The notes under the pieces: generated by a model
Database searches by the model: none
What the model was told of the DNA's origin: nothing
The model's input: the letters and a program-made list of their open reading frames with translations, nothing else
In this document: positions 33,661-45,373 of the stretch, piece by piece
Position numbering within the stretch: the stretch's first letter is position 1
Layout of the letters: every line of letters starts with the position of its first letter
Program-made: the position numbers and the translations under genes
DNA from: Apoda limacodes
Lineage: Eukaryota > Arthropoda > Insecta > Lepidoptera > Limacodidae
Assembly (NCBI GenBank): GCA_946406115.1
Contig: OX291548.1
Coordinates: forward strand, 5,444,373-5,508,372
Direction of reading: 5' to 3'
DNA: 64,000 bases

Positions 33661-35024
33661 AAAATTTAAGGTAATTTAATTATCCAATTATTTTTAGGTT
33701 TTCTTCCCATAGAGTCCGGTCGCTGGAACCCTAATACCACAGCCTAAACAATAATTTTATTCAATCAGTCATCAGGGGATTCTAATCTTAAGGTAAGATG
33801 CTGCGAGACGGGGAAGCAAGTTATACATTTTGTTTCGGGGACCATGACTGTCCCGACGTTATCGGATGTATCAGAGGCGATGACTGACTATTGAAATTAA
33901 TATTTAGTCTTTGCTAACACGAAGCCTATGCTAACCGTCGTTCTGTTCCATGTCTGTACATTTGTAATCGTGATAGGTAGTTAGTTAAAATTTTTGTTGA
34001 ACATTAGCTGTAATAGTAATGAGTTAAATAAATAGAAATAAATAATTACTTTATAATTGCAAACATTTACGTTATGACGTAAAGGTATGTTTAACATATT
34101 TTCTAATTAAAATTTATTTTCGTTTCCTGGTGTTGCCTGACTAAAAGCAATTTCGAACTGTTTGTTTTGTAACACCTGTTATGAACACTAAAATTGGGTT
34201 CATCTTGCAATTTTCATGATTACATCCAAAATATTCAAACAAGACGACAACTTGTACTTTTGTTATTAAAGGATAAAATGTTTTTGTTATATGCATACAC
34301 GGTACAATTTCCTTTGTCTGTAGGCCTTTGTTTACTTGTTACAATCAGCTTACACACTCGTTTGAAATTTCAATTTACCAAATCACAGAAGCTAATCAAT
34401 GTAGGAGAATTCTCGAGTTTCTAATAAAATGATTATAATATATAGATAGACATACAGAACTAGACAGCGCATTTCCTAGCCATCTGTGATGTGATATGGC
34501 TGATGTAAGTTAAAGAGACAATACGACTTGACAAGTAGGCAAGTACTTGGCGATGTATCGCATTGACTTTTTCTAAACAGTGGTCATTTTGTGCGGATAT
34601 GGACCAGTCTATAGAACAGATTAGAGAAATCGAGGTCTATGAATTATTAACTTTTTTTTTTGGATAGAATTCTACAACTTATACTACATATATTATTTTC
34701 TTTGCATAGCCTGTTATAAAGATAAACATGCCAATTTAAGAAGAATAATTCTTAATTTTGAAATATCAAACTGGCCAGTGACGTCCGCCACAGTGCTGGA
34801 TTTAAAGAAAAATTAAAGCGCGATATTACGTTTTTAAACTTTTTATTTTTAATTTAATTGTGTGATTGAATTTCTGTTTCTTTATTTGCGTTTTAAGTAA
34901 ATTTTGGGCTGTGAGGCCATTGTTGGATTTATATTATATACGTAACTAACTACGATTTTTTATTCAAACTCTACTCATACAGCAAAGACTTTCTTTTACG
35001 CCCCCGATAATAAGAGTAAATTGT
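33661..35024. other. No gene seen
   Basis: AT-rich DNA. 33930-34050 ends in AAATAAATAGAAATAAATAA and could be a retroposon tail. The ORF at 34194-34424 looks like chance. Confidence 0.3.
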
Positions 35025-35395
35025 GTATTTAGGGTGGTAAGGAGAAAATTACTATTGAGAGGCTATTCAGAAATGCTTTAATGACTCGAGTTTTTAATTT
35101 CCGTAACGCCTACGCACAATCATTTTCATCACATTTATGAGTAATTAAATAAAAATATAAGGTTTATAAATAAATAAACTCATCAAAACAAATGGCGGGA
35201 ATAGAAGTAGAAATTTTAGGAATGAAAAAGTTTTTGTAATTGTTAGCTTGTAGTGTGAGCGTAATTCATATTTTGAACAACAGTACTGCTTTTAGATTAG
35301 ACAGTACGTAGGGCGCGTCATTACCGCCCGGGGGTTCTATCAACACCTGCTTATAATGATACTGCTTAGGAGCAAGTGTGATAAAAAGCACTATT
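35025..35395 (+). repeat. Dispersed repeat R, copy 2
   Basis: Same block order as copy 1 (GAGAGGCTATTCAGAA, GGCGGGAATAGAAGTAGA, GCGTCATTACCGCCC, GAGCAAGTGTGATAAAAA), with the middle part diverged. Confidence 0.65.
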
Positions 35396-35577
35396 ATAGT
35401 TTACTTAAGTCCTAAGTAGATTGCATTACATTTGATATTTGCTCTCTGCTTTAAATACATTTTTAGAATACAGCAGATAAATGGCAAACATGGAACCCTT
35501 GTGGTTTTGCCATATCCGTCTGTCCATCTGTTGGTCACTATTTCAGCTATCTTGGTATTGATTCTGCTTAAAATTAT

Positions 35578-36050
35578 CCAATCAAAAACATAAATGTGCA
35601 ATGAGAGCCAAGTTCAATATAATGATATATGCCATGGATGTTGACTTCAACGACAAAAGAAGTGAGATCTAAATGGGTGCCAAGTTCAATGGTCAGTCCT
35701 AAAATTTATTTATAGCATAAAATATCATTTCTTCTTATTAAGGAGGATAATATATTGTAGCATAAGGTCTGATTTGGCTAGTTCTCATATACGAATTATT
35801 ATGTTCGATTGCTAGTTTCTACCAGCAAGCCCAATTTTCGGAATAATAAAATAAGAACCGACAAGTAACAGGTTTAGAACTTGCGAAGGCTATAATATAA
35901 TTCGTATATGAGAAACTAGCCAAGTCAGACCTTATGCTATAATATATTATCCTAAGTTATTAGAAGAAATTATATTTTAGGTTGTTATAAATAAATTTCA
36001 GGACTGGACATTGAACTTGGCTCTCATTTCACATTTATGTTTTTGATGGG
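35578..36050. mobile_element. Long imperfect palindrome (fold-back element)
   Basis: The left arm (about 35662-35800) and right arm (about 35894-36035) are inverted copies, around 140 bp each, with a loop under 100 bases. Outer ends ATCAAAAACATAAATGTG (35581) and CACATTTATGTTTTTGAT (36030-36047) are also inverse. The left side carries a second partial copy of GCCAAGTTCAAT. A transcript would fold into a long hairpin. No ORF. Confidence 0.75.
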
Positions 36051-36649
36051 ACTTCATTACTTTTTGTACATAAATTATTAGTAGGTACTTATTTATAAAA
36101 AAAATTATACCAAATGGTTTTCCTACTACTACTAACTACTTTATTTTCCTACGTTTACGACATAAATACTCTACTATAGTCTCACGCAACCTATTTGTTG
36201 TATATCACTATACTCAAACAAAGAATATGCAATCGAATGGAATAGGCAGCTTCCATCGGGAGGCATTGGAATAATTCGGTATGAGGTAAGTGTGTTACTC
36301 ACCCGTCATTCTGTTTTACGACTCATTGTACAAAATACGTAATAAAAACATAATTATTTAAGAAGATTATGAAACAAATACCTGCTATCTATTGAATTCT
36401 CAAGAAAAACAATTTGTTACCAATAAGTTCTCATTCTCAAACTCATTCAGAGTTAAGTATACATACCTACTCATAACTCTTATAACTATACTAAAATAAT
36501 TAATAATTTTTCATTTAAACTATTGCCTGTACCATACGTACTTACTTAAAGAATTGTATTAATAATATAACTACAAATATATAAGTATTTTCTAAGAAAA
36601 CCTATGAATTTCGTAGCATAAATCGCAACCTTATAGGTCAGATATTGAG
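36051..36649. other. No feature seen
   Basis: AT-rich spacer. Confidence 0.3.
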
Positions 36650-36765
36650 AGACAACCGGACAGCGAGACGGCGCGGCTGCCACTCGCTCGGACACGATCG
36701 CCTCAAGGTTCGCTCTCCCACCCCGCTGCTCCGACGTTGCATCGCGCGCCGTGTACCGAAATGCC
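36650..36765. other. Isolated GC-rich, CG-dense patch
   Basis: About 110 bp with many CG dinucleotides (ACGGCGCGGCTGCCACTCGC, CATCGCGCGCCG) in very AT-rich DNA. This could be a promoter or exon remnant, or the GC-rich start of a retroelement. No frame or core promoter is clear. Confidence 0.3.
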
Positions 36766-37489
36766 TATTATTTAATTATTTATAAGTGATGATCTTACAC
36801 TATTGATGTGCGCTAAATATTGAAACCATAATTAATACTTAATCACAGTTAATAACGTAATCAATGCGAAAGTCGACTATACTCTTAGTTATAAGTACTT
36901 AAACGGAAATATTTGGATTAATAACAAATTAAGGGTGGTATTCAACTCGTTATATATTCAGGTGAAAAACTTAAAATCCTCATAAAGACCAGCTGTCATA
37001 AATTTTGATTGCTGATTCTTACATTACAGTTTTTATAAGTATAAGTTAAGTGTTCCTAATAGAATCAAACCTTCAAGCGGTCGCTACACTACTTTCGGTT
37101 ATAAATTCGTATATTATCATCACTCATGTTTCCCTATATAAGTAGCTAATCATAGGTTCATTGTGAACTCAAAACAATAGATTCTTCCATTCTGTGCGCA
37201 TTGCTTAATCTAAATAATATCTTTCGTTGTGCATGCTGCATAGGTTTTGCAAAGTAAACGCGCGACTGACGTTGTTGAAGATTCGCTTCGTAAAAGTGCT
37301 TTGATAATATTTTTTTTAGGTTTTCTGCCAAATATTTTTTTATTCTATCTAAAGGGAATGTGTTTAAGTACATTTTTATTCAAATAATTTAATAAATAAA
37401 ATAATGAAATGACCGCGCGCCCGCTTAAAGGTTAAGTGAAAAATTATAATAAAATGATTAAAATGCCAAATTTGAACTTTCTAGGTCAT
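36766..37489. other. No gene seen
   Basis: AT-rich; the minus ORF 37158-37373 looks like chance. Confidence 0.3.
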
Positions 37490-37690
37490 CTGGAACTGGG
37501 TTAGAGTTTTGATCTATAGGTCAGTCAGTGATAAAATGACGATTTTTGAACGTTAATATCTAAATAACCGTTTGAGATGTGCTTATGAAATTTGGGGCAC
37601 ATGTGTATTTTGCAAGTCTCAAAATATGAGCCAAATTTGACACGTTTGTGTGAAATAGTTTTTGAGGTATGAGGGGGTCAAAAGTGGCTT
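37490..37690 (+). repeat. Probable retroposon-derived repeat
   Basis: GGTCAGTCAGTGATAAAATG, then AACCGTTTGAGATGTGCTTA and GAAATTTGGGGCACATGTG resemble the 3' region of lepidopteran retroposons. Only one copy is in this window. Confidence 0.35.
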
Positions 37691-37917
37691 CAAATGGTTC
37701 GTGTAATATTACACACGGTGCTGCTCGCCAGTTCTGTTACTTGAACTTGGCTTGACATGCTACCGCGTGTCTAGATCAATATGGGTCTTATTTAAACCAT
37801 CATACAGTTTTTTAATGATATTCTCAAAAAATAAAGGGAATAGTATACTTACCCATTTAATATTTATAACTAGAATTGATTCTGAAAATTTTGTCAAAAT
37901 AAAAAATCATTTATTTT

Positions 37918-37990
37918 GTTTTTTTATACCACTAAGTAGCAAACAAGCTCACGGTCCGCCTGATGGTAATTGGTCACCGTAACCTTTTTT
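37918..37990 (-). mobile_element. Retroposon family G, short copy
   Basis: Poly-T, TATACCACTAAGTAGCAAAC, then CGGTCCGCCTGATGGTAA; ends after the CACCGTAACC block. A longer copy starts about 75 bp to the right in the same orientation. Confidence 0.7.
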
Positions 37991-38062
37991 TTACATGCCA
38001 CTTATCACCCTTAAAACACAATGTAACAAATTGTACTTGTTCTTTCATGCGTCGTTGATTTT

Positions 38063-38330
38063 TTTTATACCACTAAGGTGGCAAACAAGCACACGGGTCG
38101 CCTGATGGTAAGCGGTCACCGTGACCTATGTACACTTGTAACTCCAGGGGTATCACTCGCGCGTTGCCGACCCTTCAAAAATTCAATAACTATTTTCTTG
38201 AAGAATCCCATACTCTAGTCCTTTTAGAAAACCTTGGCAGGTAGCTCATGCCACAACCCAAGCTTCGCGGGATTCGCCTATGGACGCTTGCAACACCTAA
38301 GGCATCACTCGAACGTTGCGACTAGACTGT
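38063..38330 (-). mobile_element. Retroposon family G, long copy
   Basis: Poly-T then ACCACTAAGGTGGCAAACAA, TATCACTCGCGCGTTGCC, CAATAACTATTTTCTTGAAG and AGCTCATGCCACAACCCAAG. After 38275 it joins CTATGGACGCTTGCAAC out of order, suggesting a second copy fused to it. Confidence 0.7.
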
Positions 38331-39204
38331 CCTGCGTTTTAATATAGGTGTTTATGTATCCAGCCACTGATTCCTCCTTTCAGGGGATAAAAACCGTAAA
38401 ATTATATATACACTTCATTGCAATCGTCGAATTTTTTTGTTTAAAATGCTTTTGTAATTAAAAAGTAATAAAACTGAACTTGCGAACAAAAAGTTTGAAC
38501 AGTTTATTTAAATGTTTTATTATTTCCTACTACAGGCGTAATAATAAAACAAACAGAAACAGAAATCTATCAGAAATGTAAGAAGAGACGGAACCACATT
38601 ATAAAATGCAATTGTTTAACTTCCGACAATCCACATTTTATTTTATTTCAGCCTCTTTAGCAGGTATCCCTGGCTAATAAAACCAGGTCACGCTGCTGCA
38701 TCGTTGCAACGTCAAGGAATAATGCTCAACGGTTTTATATCGCATTTTAATTAAGAAAACAGAATCTCTTTCACGAAAAACACTACCATCACATTTAAAT
38801 TAAACCTTTTAAGGTAAATGTGAACTTAACCAATATCTGAATAGTTATCCTAATCTGTAGCAAATGTTTTAAAAGTACGATAACGCCTTGTGACGAAAAT
38901 CTTATCACGTGTTGGATCCATTTTGACAAAACTAAAAACGTTCAGTCTCTTTAAAAAAATGAACAAGAAACTAAGAAGAAGATATTAAGCTGTTAACTTA
39001 TATTTATTCTAATACTCTTCATAGACCTATCGTAATAAAAAAAACTGTTACAAAATTGGCTTTCCTGTAAGACGGCCCACTAAACGCAGATAAAACAATT
39101 TTTTTGCGATAGTTAATAATTTGTACGATAACGCATTGTAACAAAAAGTATTAGAAATTTTTGTTTCTGTTTATTGCGGTTGGAAATAGAGTAGTTTTCT
39201 AATA
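38331..39204. other. No gene seen
   Basis: AT-rich. 38345-38405 (CAGCCACTGATTCCTCC, AAAAACCGTAA) resembles the end of repeat H. Confidence 0.3.
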
Positions 39205-39276
39205 ACTGGTGTTACAAGCGTCCATCAGGTGGACCGTAAGCTTGTTTACCACCTTAGTGGTATTTAAAAAAAAAAA
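39205..39276 (+). mobile_element. Retroposon family G, short copy
   Basis: CTGGTGTTACAAGCGTCCAT to CCACCTTAGTGGTATTT plus 11 A. Same 5' start as the copy nested in mariner; an internal block of about 17 bp is missing. Confidence 0.7.
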
Positions 39277-40875
39277 TTGCTTTAAATTGGGAAACATTTT
39301 ACTTTTTATTAGAATTTAAATTTAGAGTAACTGGTTAGTTAAATTTTTTTTACCGACTTACTCGATTGTAAATTCTATAAAAATTAATTAAACGGTAATA
39401 GCAAGATTTAGGGGGTACCATATATCTAAGCCTTCGCTGTCAGTCTAGCTATCCAACCATCACTGCACTTTTTTTTAATCGGTAGGTATAGGTAGAAGGC
39501 AAAGGTTCAAATTTTCACAGAATATATATTATTGTGGGCATTCTAGGAAATAAAAAAGTTCAAAAAGAAAAAGAAAAAAAAGGGAATTAAAGTTCGCATC
39601 CCAGAAACACTAAAGTAAAACAATAAACATCTATCATGTAGTCGGGCTTGCGGTATTGTATGGTGCGGTACTGTTAAATTATTCAAGAATCCAATTCACA
39701 CATGGCTGTTTTTTAATAGATTGCTTGTACCACAATAAAACGTAACTTTTTAATGCAAAGACAGAAAAATATAGTGTAACAAACTTTTCTGACCCTGTGG
39801 TCAAAATCTAAACTACAGTCGCCATATTGAAATATTGGAACTTACAACGACACTAGCGACCGAACACCCAAGGTCCGAAGATCAGAATGATAAACTTGGC
39901 TAGAAATTTATGAATGAAATTCTCATTCTATTGTGTTTTGATTTGCGCTTTGAGTTATTACTTTTATAACAAATTCCATAAAAAAATATTTTACGAACTA
40001 AATAACCATCAGGTTTAGTAGTAAAATCGTATAAGTAATATTTATACATAGCTTTACCTTTTTTGTAAAATCTGACTGCCGTGTATATTCCCTTACAGAG
40101 TTTAATAAAACTGTGGCGATGTGTTATACGAGCAGCAAAAAAATATATCAATGATTTTGCACAAGTACCAATTTCTTAGCTTTATTAGGTAATAAAGTGC
40201 GTGAGTTGTGTCTCCACTCTTGTAAAGGCACCTTAGCTTGCTCAATTTTGTGGGCTATTTGAACATAATATTACTGAACTTATTTCCTTCAAAGAGAGAG
40301 CTTTAATGGTTATGTACTGTGATACGAAGTTGACGATCGAAAAGCTACTTTGATAAAATTGCAGATACATTTTATGCTTTTAATATACCTGATAATGTAG
40401 TATTTTATGAGCATCTAACTTTGTTGTGTGCATTAAATTGTCATATAAGGTAATAATAAATTAAATTTATATTAGCTCAATAGAGGAAAGTAACCATATT
40501 ATGCAACTGTATACCTAATATCGAATATAAAAACATATATATTTTTATATTAAATTATTTGAGCTCGCTGTGAACATACGCTTTTTCGCATTTTTTTGTT
40601 ATAAATTGTTTTTGAAAATACCACGCATCGCCCGCATATGTATATGTGCTTGAATATTTGAGTGTATAATTTTTGACTATTCTGTGATATAGACACTATA
40701 TGTGCTAAATTTTGGAAATTGGACAGACAGTGCTGGCCAGCAACTTCCCTCTGTATTGCATAGGAGAAATTGCTGCATAAGGATTTGGTGAGTAAATTGC
40801 ACAGGTTTAGTATATCTAGAGGTAGTTCGTAGCAGCCATACATACATCCCAAAGTTCAAAATCGCTTTCTATGGT
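39277..40875. other. No gene seen
   Basis: AT-rich; ORFs at 39900-40151 and 40550-40859 (minus) have no recognisable features. Confidence 0.35.
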
Positions 40876-41262
40876 GTGGTACCGTACGCAACAACATAAT
40901 ATAAAAGAGGTAGGGCAAAGCAAGTACTCGCTCGAACAAACCGCCCGAACAATCAAAGCAGGGCATAGCATTGCTAATGAGCAGGCTGAACTGGGGAAGT
41001 ACCTCCACCTTACAGAAAACCGCGGCTATAATGACACTAACATTGAGTAGTGTTGTGTTGGGAAAGAGTTTTTTCAGCGGCCCCTCCACCCACATTTAAT
41101 GTGGACTTCTGTTACATTAGGGGTATTCACGCAAATCTTAACGCAGTCTACCTCCACCTGGAGACTGCGCAGCTGACCATTCTTTTTCTAGATCTAGAGA
41201 TGCAGATATCCTGCCCGGCCGATACATCATACCTTCACTATCTACTAACTCGAGCTCTTTGA
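40876..41262 (+). mobile_element. LINE family L1x: leader and endonuclease N-terminus
   Basis: 40880-41060 matches the leader at 25185-25345 (minus). It runs into a 70-codon frame (41050-41262) whose product contains FNVDFCYIRGIHANLNAV and ISCPADTSYL, the pattern of the first strand and helix of an APE-type endonuclease in a lepidopteran jockey/CR1-group LINE. This domain nicks target DNA to prime reverse transcription. The catalytic Glu region reads LDLEMQ where family members have a TETQ-type motif, which suggests decay. The copy breaks off at about 41262. Confidence 0.65.
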
Positions 41263-41332
41263 GTCATTACAACTCAATCACATTATGTGACATTGTAAAT
41301 GCCTCAGCGATTCACAGCCGGAATGTGCAGCT

Positions 41333-41620
41333 TTGTTACTACCTTCACCAACACCTCAGTCATCAATGTGTGTCAGTTTGGAATCCGAGCAACAATCATA
41401 TGCTTTCAACATTTCTCACTCAACTAGCGTTTCTCAAAAATGTAATGTTTATGACAATGTAGTAATGTTTTGCGATGAAATGGGAAAAAGTTTGGGACAC
41501 TTTCTCAGCTCAAGTCTAGGACAACCGGTTTTAAATAATTGTAAGCCAAATACCAATTATGTTAATATAATGAGAAGTTTAATAAAGTCTGACAAATCAC
41601 TCCATCCTCTACATCAGTAA
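41333..41620 (+). pseudogene. Possible LINE-associated SGNH-hydrolase-like segment
   Basis: A 95-codon frame with protein-like composition. VVMFCDEMGKSLGHFL sits where SGNH-type domains have a G-D-S/D motif near the start, followed by a NNCKPNTNYVNIM block. From memory, such segments occur upstream of the endonuclease in some LINE polyproteins of arthropods and molluscs. No downstream endonuclease follows here, but one of a matching kind lies on the opposite strand at 44.9 kb. The assignment is tentative; the expected Ser/His residues cannot be confirmed. Confidence 0.35.
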
Positions 41621-41788
41621 TATTTATCGGTAACAGGGCTAATGTAAATAAAATGATTTATTTATTTTATTTTATTAAGAAAACCAACAGCTGTTAAATA
41701 TGAATATAAAATATTGTACATTTTTTTTAACACAAGCCAATTATAGGTTTCCCTAGATTAATTATACATTATATAGAGTGGTTACAGT
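41621..41788. other. AT-rich spacer
   Basis: TTTATTTTATTTTATT run at 41659-41677, possibly a retroposon tail. Confidence 0.3.
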
Positions 41789-41956
41789 GATCTATATATA
41801 TATATATATATATATGAGATAAATTTACAGTTAAATTACTTTCTAGATTTTTTGCTTACATTTAATAAAATTATATAGTGAGTTACATTACAATGAAAGA
41901 GTTGTAAAAAATAATAAAATAATATTAAACGTAGATAGTGGAGACAGATAAAAGTA

Positions 41957-42019
<63 letters not shown>

Positions 42020-42170
42020 TATATATATATATATATATATTTATTATTATTATATATATATATATATTATTATATATATATATATATATATATATATTTT
42101 AAGAGAGAAAAAAAAAAGTAATGTAAATGTGTTTGAATGTGTGTGTGTGTGTGATAGAGTGTGTTTGTGT
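41789..42170. repeat. (AT)n and (GT)n microsatellites
   Basis: (TA)n at about 41791-41815, a long interrupted (AT)n block at 41959-42096, then (GT)n at about 42138-42152. A 100-codon ORF to the right (42161-42463) begins in the GT tract and has no recognised domain. Confidence 0.9.
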
Positions 42171-43082
42171 GTAATGATCTATGTATCTATTTGCACAGTA
42201 TGTGTGTGTGTTATTCAGAAATGGCGTTACCAGTCTCTTCGCCATTGGACCAGTATGAAATTGCTCCACCTACTTTTCCGCCAACTTTGCTGCCGTCAGT
42301 GTATATGATCGGGTTGTCGTTACCTATTTTGGGGACATCATTTTGCTCCTGGATGAAGGAGAAGTGTCGTTACTCCCTATGTGCTGGATGGGGTAATGCA
42401 AATGGGCTTTGTTTTAGGAGGAATTCTGTGACGTATTTTTACACATATATTAGGATAGTATAGTATGTATCCTATAACAAAAAACAAAGAACAAAAAAGT
42501 AAAGAGTTGTGTGAAAAAATAAAAGTAGAACTGACCTTGATAAAAAAGGCAGAAAAATAACTACTATAAGTATCGAGGGAAAAGACATAATCTCCCGGGA
42601 GGGAGAAATTTGTGATTAATTTTTATAAATTGGTAATCAATACTATAGTAATATGTGTAAGTAGGAACATACAGTATCTATAAACAAAAAATACGGCAGA
42701 AAATTAAAGCCAGCTGTTTCTATTGAAAATTAAAATTATGCCTATTCCTTGTTCTTGTTTAGCTAATTAAAAAATACTTTAGTTTAACTCAATACTCATG
42801 TCCACAAGATTTCCATTTCAAATTACTAAACTAGACGACGAAAGTAGGAGAACTAGTGAAATTAAATTCTGAGTGGTGTAGTCTTAGGTTCTCTCTTTGG
42901 AACGCCCCGGGTACTATCATGGTATCTAGAATACATTAACTGTGACATAGGATTAAACGTTAATTCTTGATCGTTTTAGGAAACTCAATTGTTCTTAATT
43001 CGTGATTTAATAAAAATACTACAATAAAATAATATAACAAAGTGCATAGATAGTAGAAAGGTAAGCAGATGTGATAATAAAT
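42171..43082. other. No gene seen
   Basis: 42220-42430 is GC-richer with an open plus frame (AALPVSSPLDQYEIAPPT-like). I cannot place it. The remainder is AT-rich. Confidence 0.3.
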
Positions 43083-43425
43083 TAGATTAGAAAGTTTAAA
43101 ATATTTTTCATGACACTTACTCCTAAAAAAGAGTCAATATTTGCTAGTAAAGCGGGTGCTAAGATTTTAATTACTCCCACGGGCTTTTCTTTGTAAATTT
43201 TACTTAGTTTAAGGCAAAGTGGGAGTTCATAGAACCCACGGGCGAGAATGACATATGAACGCATGTATAAAAGCGCCATTTTCAAATATGATATGAAGTA
43301 CGCGCCAAGCGAGCAATTACATGTTTTAACTACAGACATTTTTTTTTATTCAAAAATTCTTTAGATATCTAGGTGGCGTTGTCTATACTTCTATTGCCGC
43401 CAATTCAATTGTGTTTTGATGAGTT
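43083..43425 (-). repeat. Dispersed repeat R, copy 3 (inverted, 3' part)
   Basis: On the minus strand it carries CAATAGAAGTATAG, CTCGCCCGTGGGTTCTATGA, CCCGTGGGAGTAATTAA and GGAGTAAGTGTCATGAAAAA as in copies 1 and 2. It happens to keep an 85-codon frame (43082-43339) that the other copies do not share. Confidence 0.65.
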
Positions 43426-43545
43426 TTTTAATTTTTTTTACCCTATATATATTTATATTTGTTTATTTACTAGTATATGTGAAAAACATTGTATGTAAAA
43501 CGGACGGTAAAGAAATTATAAACTTGAATCAGTAGAGCCTTCGGC

Positions 43546-43915
43546 CTTTGGATTTTTTTTTATACCACTAAGGTAGCAAACAAGCACACGGCCCGCCTGA
43601 TCGTAAGCGGTCACCGTGGCCTATGGACGCCTGTAACACTAGGGGTATCACTCGCGCGTTGCCTTAAAAAATCCAATAACTTCTTTCTTGAAGAACCCCA
43701 TACTGTAGTCCTTAAAAAAAATCTTGGCAGGGAGCTCACTTCACAACCCAAGAGTTCGCGGGAGGAAGTTTCTCTGAAACCGCACTGTACGCGACCACTT
43801 CAGCTGTAGAATTCGAGAATGAATTTCCTGCCGACGGCGAGTGGTGCGATGGTAGAAAGTAGCCGTGGGCATCATTTCGAACAATTCCTCAGAACACATC
43901 CCATTGTACAAGCGG
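43546..43915 (-). mobile_element. Retroposon family G, longest copy
   Basis: Poly-T, TATACCACTAAGGTAGC, then all known family blocks through GAATGAATTTCCTGCCGACG and on to about 43915. The chance ORF at 43819-44046 starts inside it. Best copy for a consensus. Confidence 0.75.
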
Positions 43916-44094
43916 TAACATACATTTTTATACTCTTATACAAACGGAAATTACGAAAAAACCTCCAAAATTATCAAGTCAATTATTGTTTAAATACCGA
44001 AATTTCGAAATTCTTCTGGTTTTTCAGTTCTGCAATATCATTTTAAGGAAAGTGCGGAAATAAATTAGTTTTTTAATTTTGGCCTGTACTGCCA

Positions 44095-44285
44095 AGGTGA
44101 GTAGAAAATAACTTAAGAGAAGCTATTTAGAAGCCTAAGGTCGAAGGCTTTAATGACACGAGTTTTCAATTTCCTTACCGCATATGTTACACTCAATGTT
44201 TTTAACCACATTTGCAAGTAAATAATTAAAAATATAAGGGGAATAAATAAATAGAATAAGAAGAATAGAAGTAGAGAAATCGAAC
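44095..44285 (+). repeat. Dispersed repeat R, copy 4 (5' part)
   Basis: GAGAAGCTATTTAGAAGCCT to AGAATAGAAGTAGAGAAAT. It stops where LINE RT sequence of opposite strand begins (44286). Confidence 0.7.
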
Positions 44286-44720
44286 GCCTTCGCTATGTCC
44301 AGGCTACATGCCAATGCCTCCCCCTGACTCTCAATGGCTAGTTCCCATCGGTGTATGAGATACACTAGAAGGTCACTAGTCGAGCGACCGAAGCGAAAGC
44401 CATATTTATATATTAGCCGACCAGGTCGTGTTCTTCTAGGTATCTTTAAAGCTGTGTGTTTATCACACGCTCCATCACCTTGAAGAGGAGAGAGGTAATA
44501 GCGATAGGCCTGTAATTCGATGGATCTGATCTATCGCCCTTTTTGGGTACCGGGTGCACATTCGCAGTCTTCCATGAACACGGAAACTGTCTAGTGTGGT
44601 AGGAAAGCGCGAAGAGTCGTATGAGTACAGGACTAAATTCAGGAGTACTCACACTTAAGCACCACTGCTGGTATACCGTCTGGCCCACTCGACTTACGAA
44701 CGTCTAGAGAAAGCAACTAA
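44286..44720 (-). pseudogene. LINE reverse transcriptase fragment
   Basis: The minus-strand frame 44446-44688 holds VPKKGDRSDPSNYRPIAITS followed by a VMERVI helix, the canonical early RT blocks of jockey/CR1-group LINEs. A frameshift later, 44290-44360 reads WELAIESQGEALAC and SLDIAKAFD, the block carrying the first catalytic Asp. The enzyme copies LINE RNA into DNA at the nicked target. The copy is cut off right after the first Asp by repeat R, so palm, thumb and 3' tail are missing. Confidence 0.8.
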
Positions 44721-45109
44721 GGCGGCTTATATACACTCACAACAATGAGATGCTCAACTTCTATACAAGACAGTCGGCAGCTCGCTCAACTGAGAAGCTC
44801 ACAATGTCTTTATATTCCTTAAACTTTTGCTGTTTATTAACTAAAATTAAAGAGCTACCATGGATTGCATTTACTTGGCTGAACAAACTTACCACCTATC
44901 CAGTATTCAGTGATACATAAAATGTCTATCTTTTGGCAGTTTATGAACAATTCAATTTTTAGTTCTCTCTGAGACATTCCTTGTATAATCTGATGCACCA
45001 GGTTCATTGGAATATTATTTAGTATGACAAAGTTTATTTTTTTATTTCTGTTTGCAAGTTTATTTTTTTGTTTCTGTTTGCATACAACTTGAGGAATTAT
45101 TTTTGCCAA
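44721..45109 (-). pseudogene. LINE endonuclease N-terminal fragment
   Basis: The frame 44855-45109 includes NIPMNLVHQIIQGMSQREL then IELFINCQKIDILCITEYWI, matching the start of an APE-type endonuclease (expected order: first strand with an Asn, helix, then a TE-W motif with the metal-binding Glu). Here the motif is ITEYW. After the stop at about 44855, broken frames continue to the RT fragment. The sequence type differs from the endonuclease at 41.1 kb, so at least two LINE families are mixed here. Confidence 0.65.
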
Positions 45110-45133
45110 AGTGGTCCTTTGTTGTCTTTAAAT

Positions 45134-45373
45134 TTAATTTAAATTATTACATGTCAAATTATTATACTGCTCAATAGAAGCTGGTTGTATAGCCAAATAC
45201 TTGACTGAAATGTCAATTACACTATTATAATTGCACTGCTCAATAGAAGCAGGTTGTTTAGCTAAATGATTAGCTGAAATGTCAATTACACTATTATAAT
45301 TGCACTGCTCAATAGAAGCAGGTTGTTTAGCCAAATGTTTGGCTGTGGTATTAATATAAAATGTTAGCGACAA
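45134..45373 (-). repeat. In-frame 69-bp minisatellite coding 23-aa repeats
   Basis: CTGCTCAATAGAAG recurs at 45167, 45236 and 45305: a 69-bp period, three units. On the minus strand it keeps an open 79-codon frame repeating LAKQPASIEQ with CNYNSVIDIS. It lies just upstream of the LINE endonuclease fragment in the same orientation and may be part of that LINE's ORF. Confidence 0.85.

Noticed and set aside
41959..42096. AT-rich origin or matrix attachment site
   Set aside because: A plain dinucleotide microsatellite is sufficient explanation.
43082..43339. 85-codon ORF in repeat R as a protein
   Set aside because: The frame is not conserved in the other R copies.
45134..45373. CRISPR-like array (three regular 69-bp units)
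   Set aside because: The units repeat as a whole with no variable spacers, and the genome is eukaryotic.
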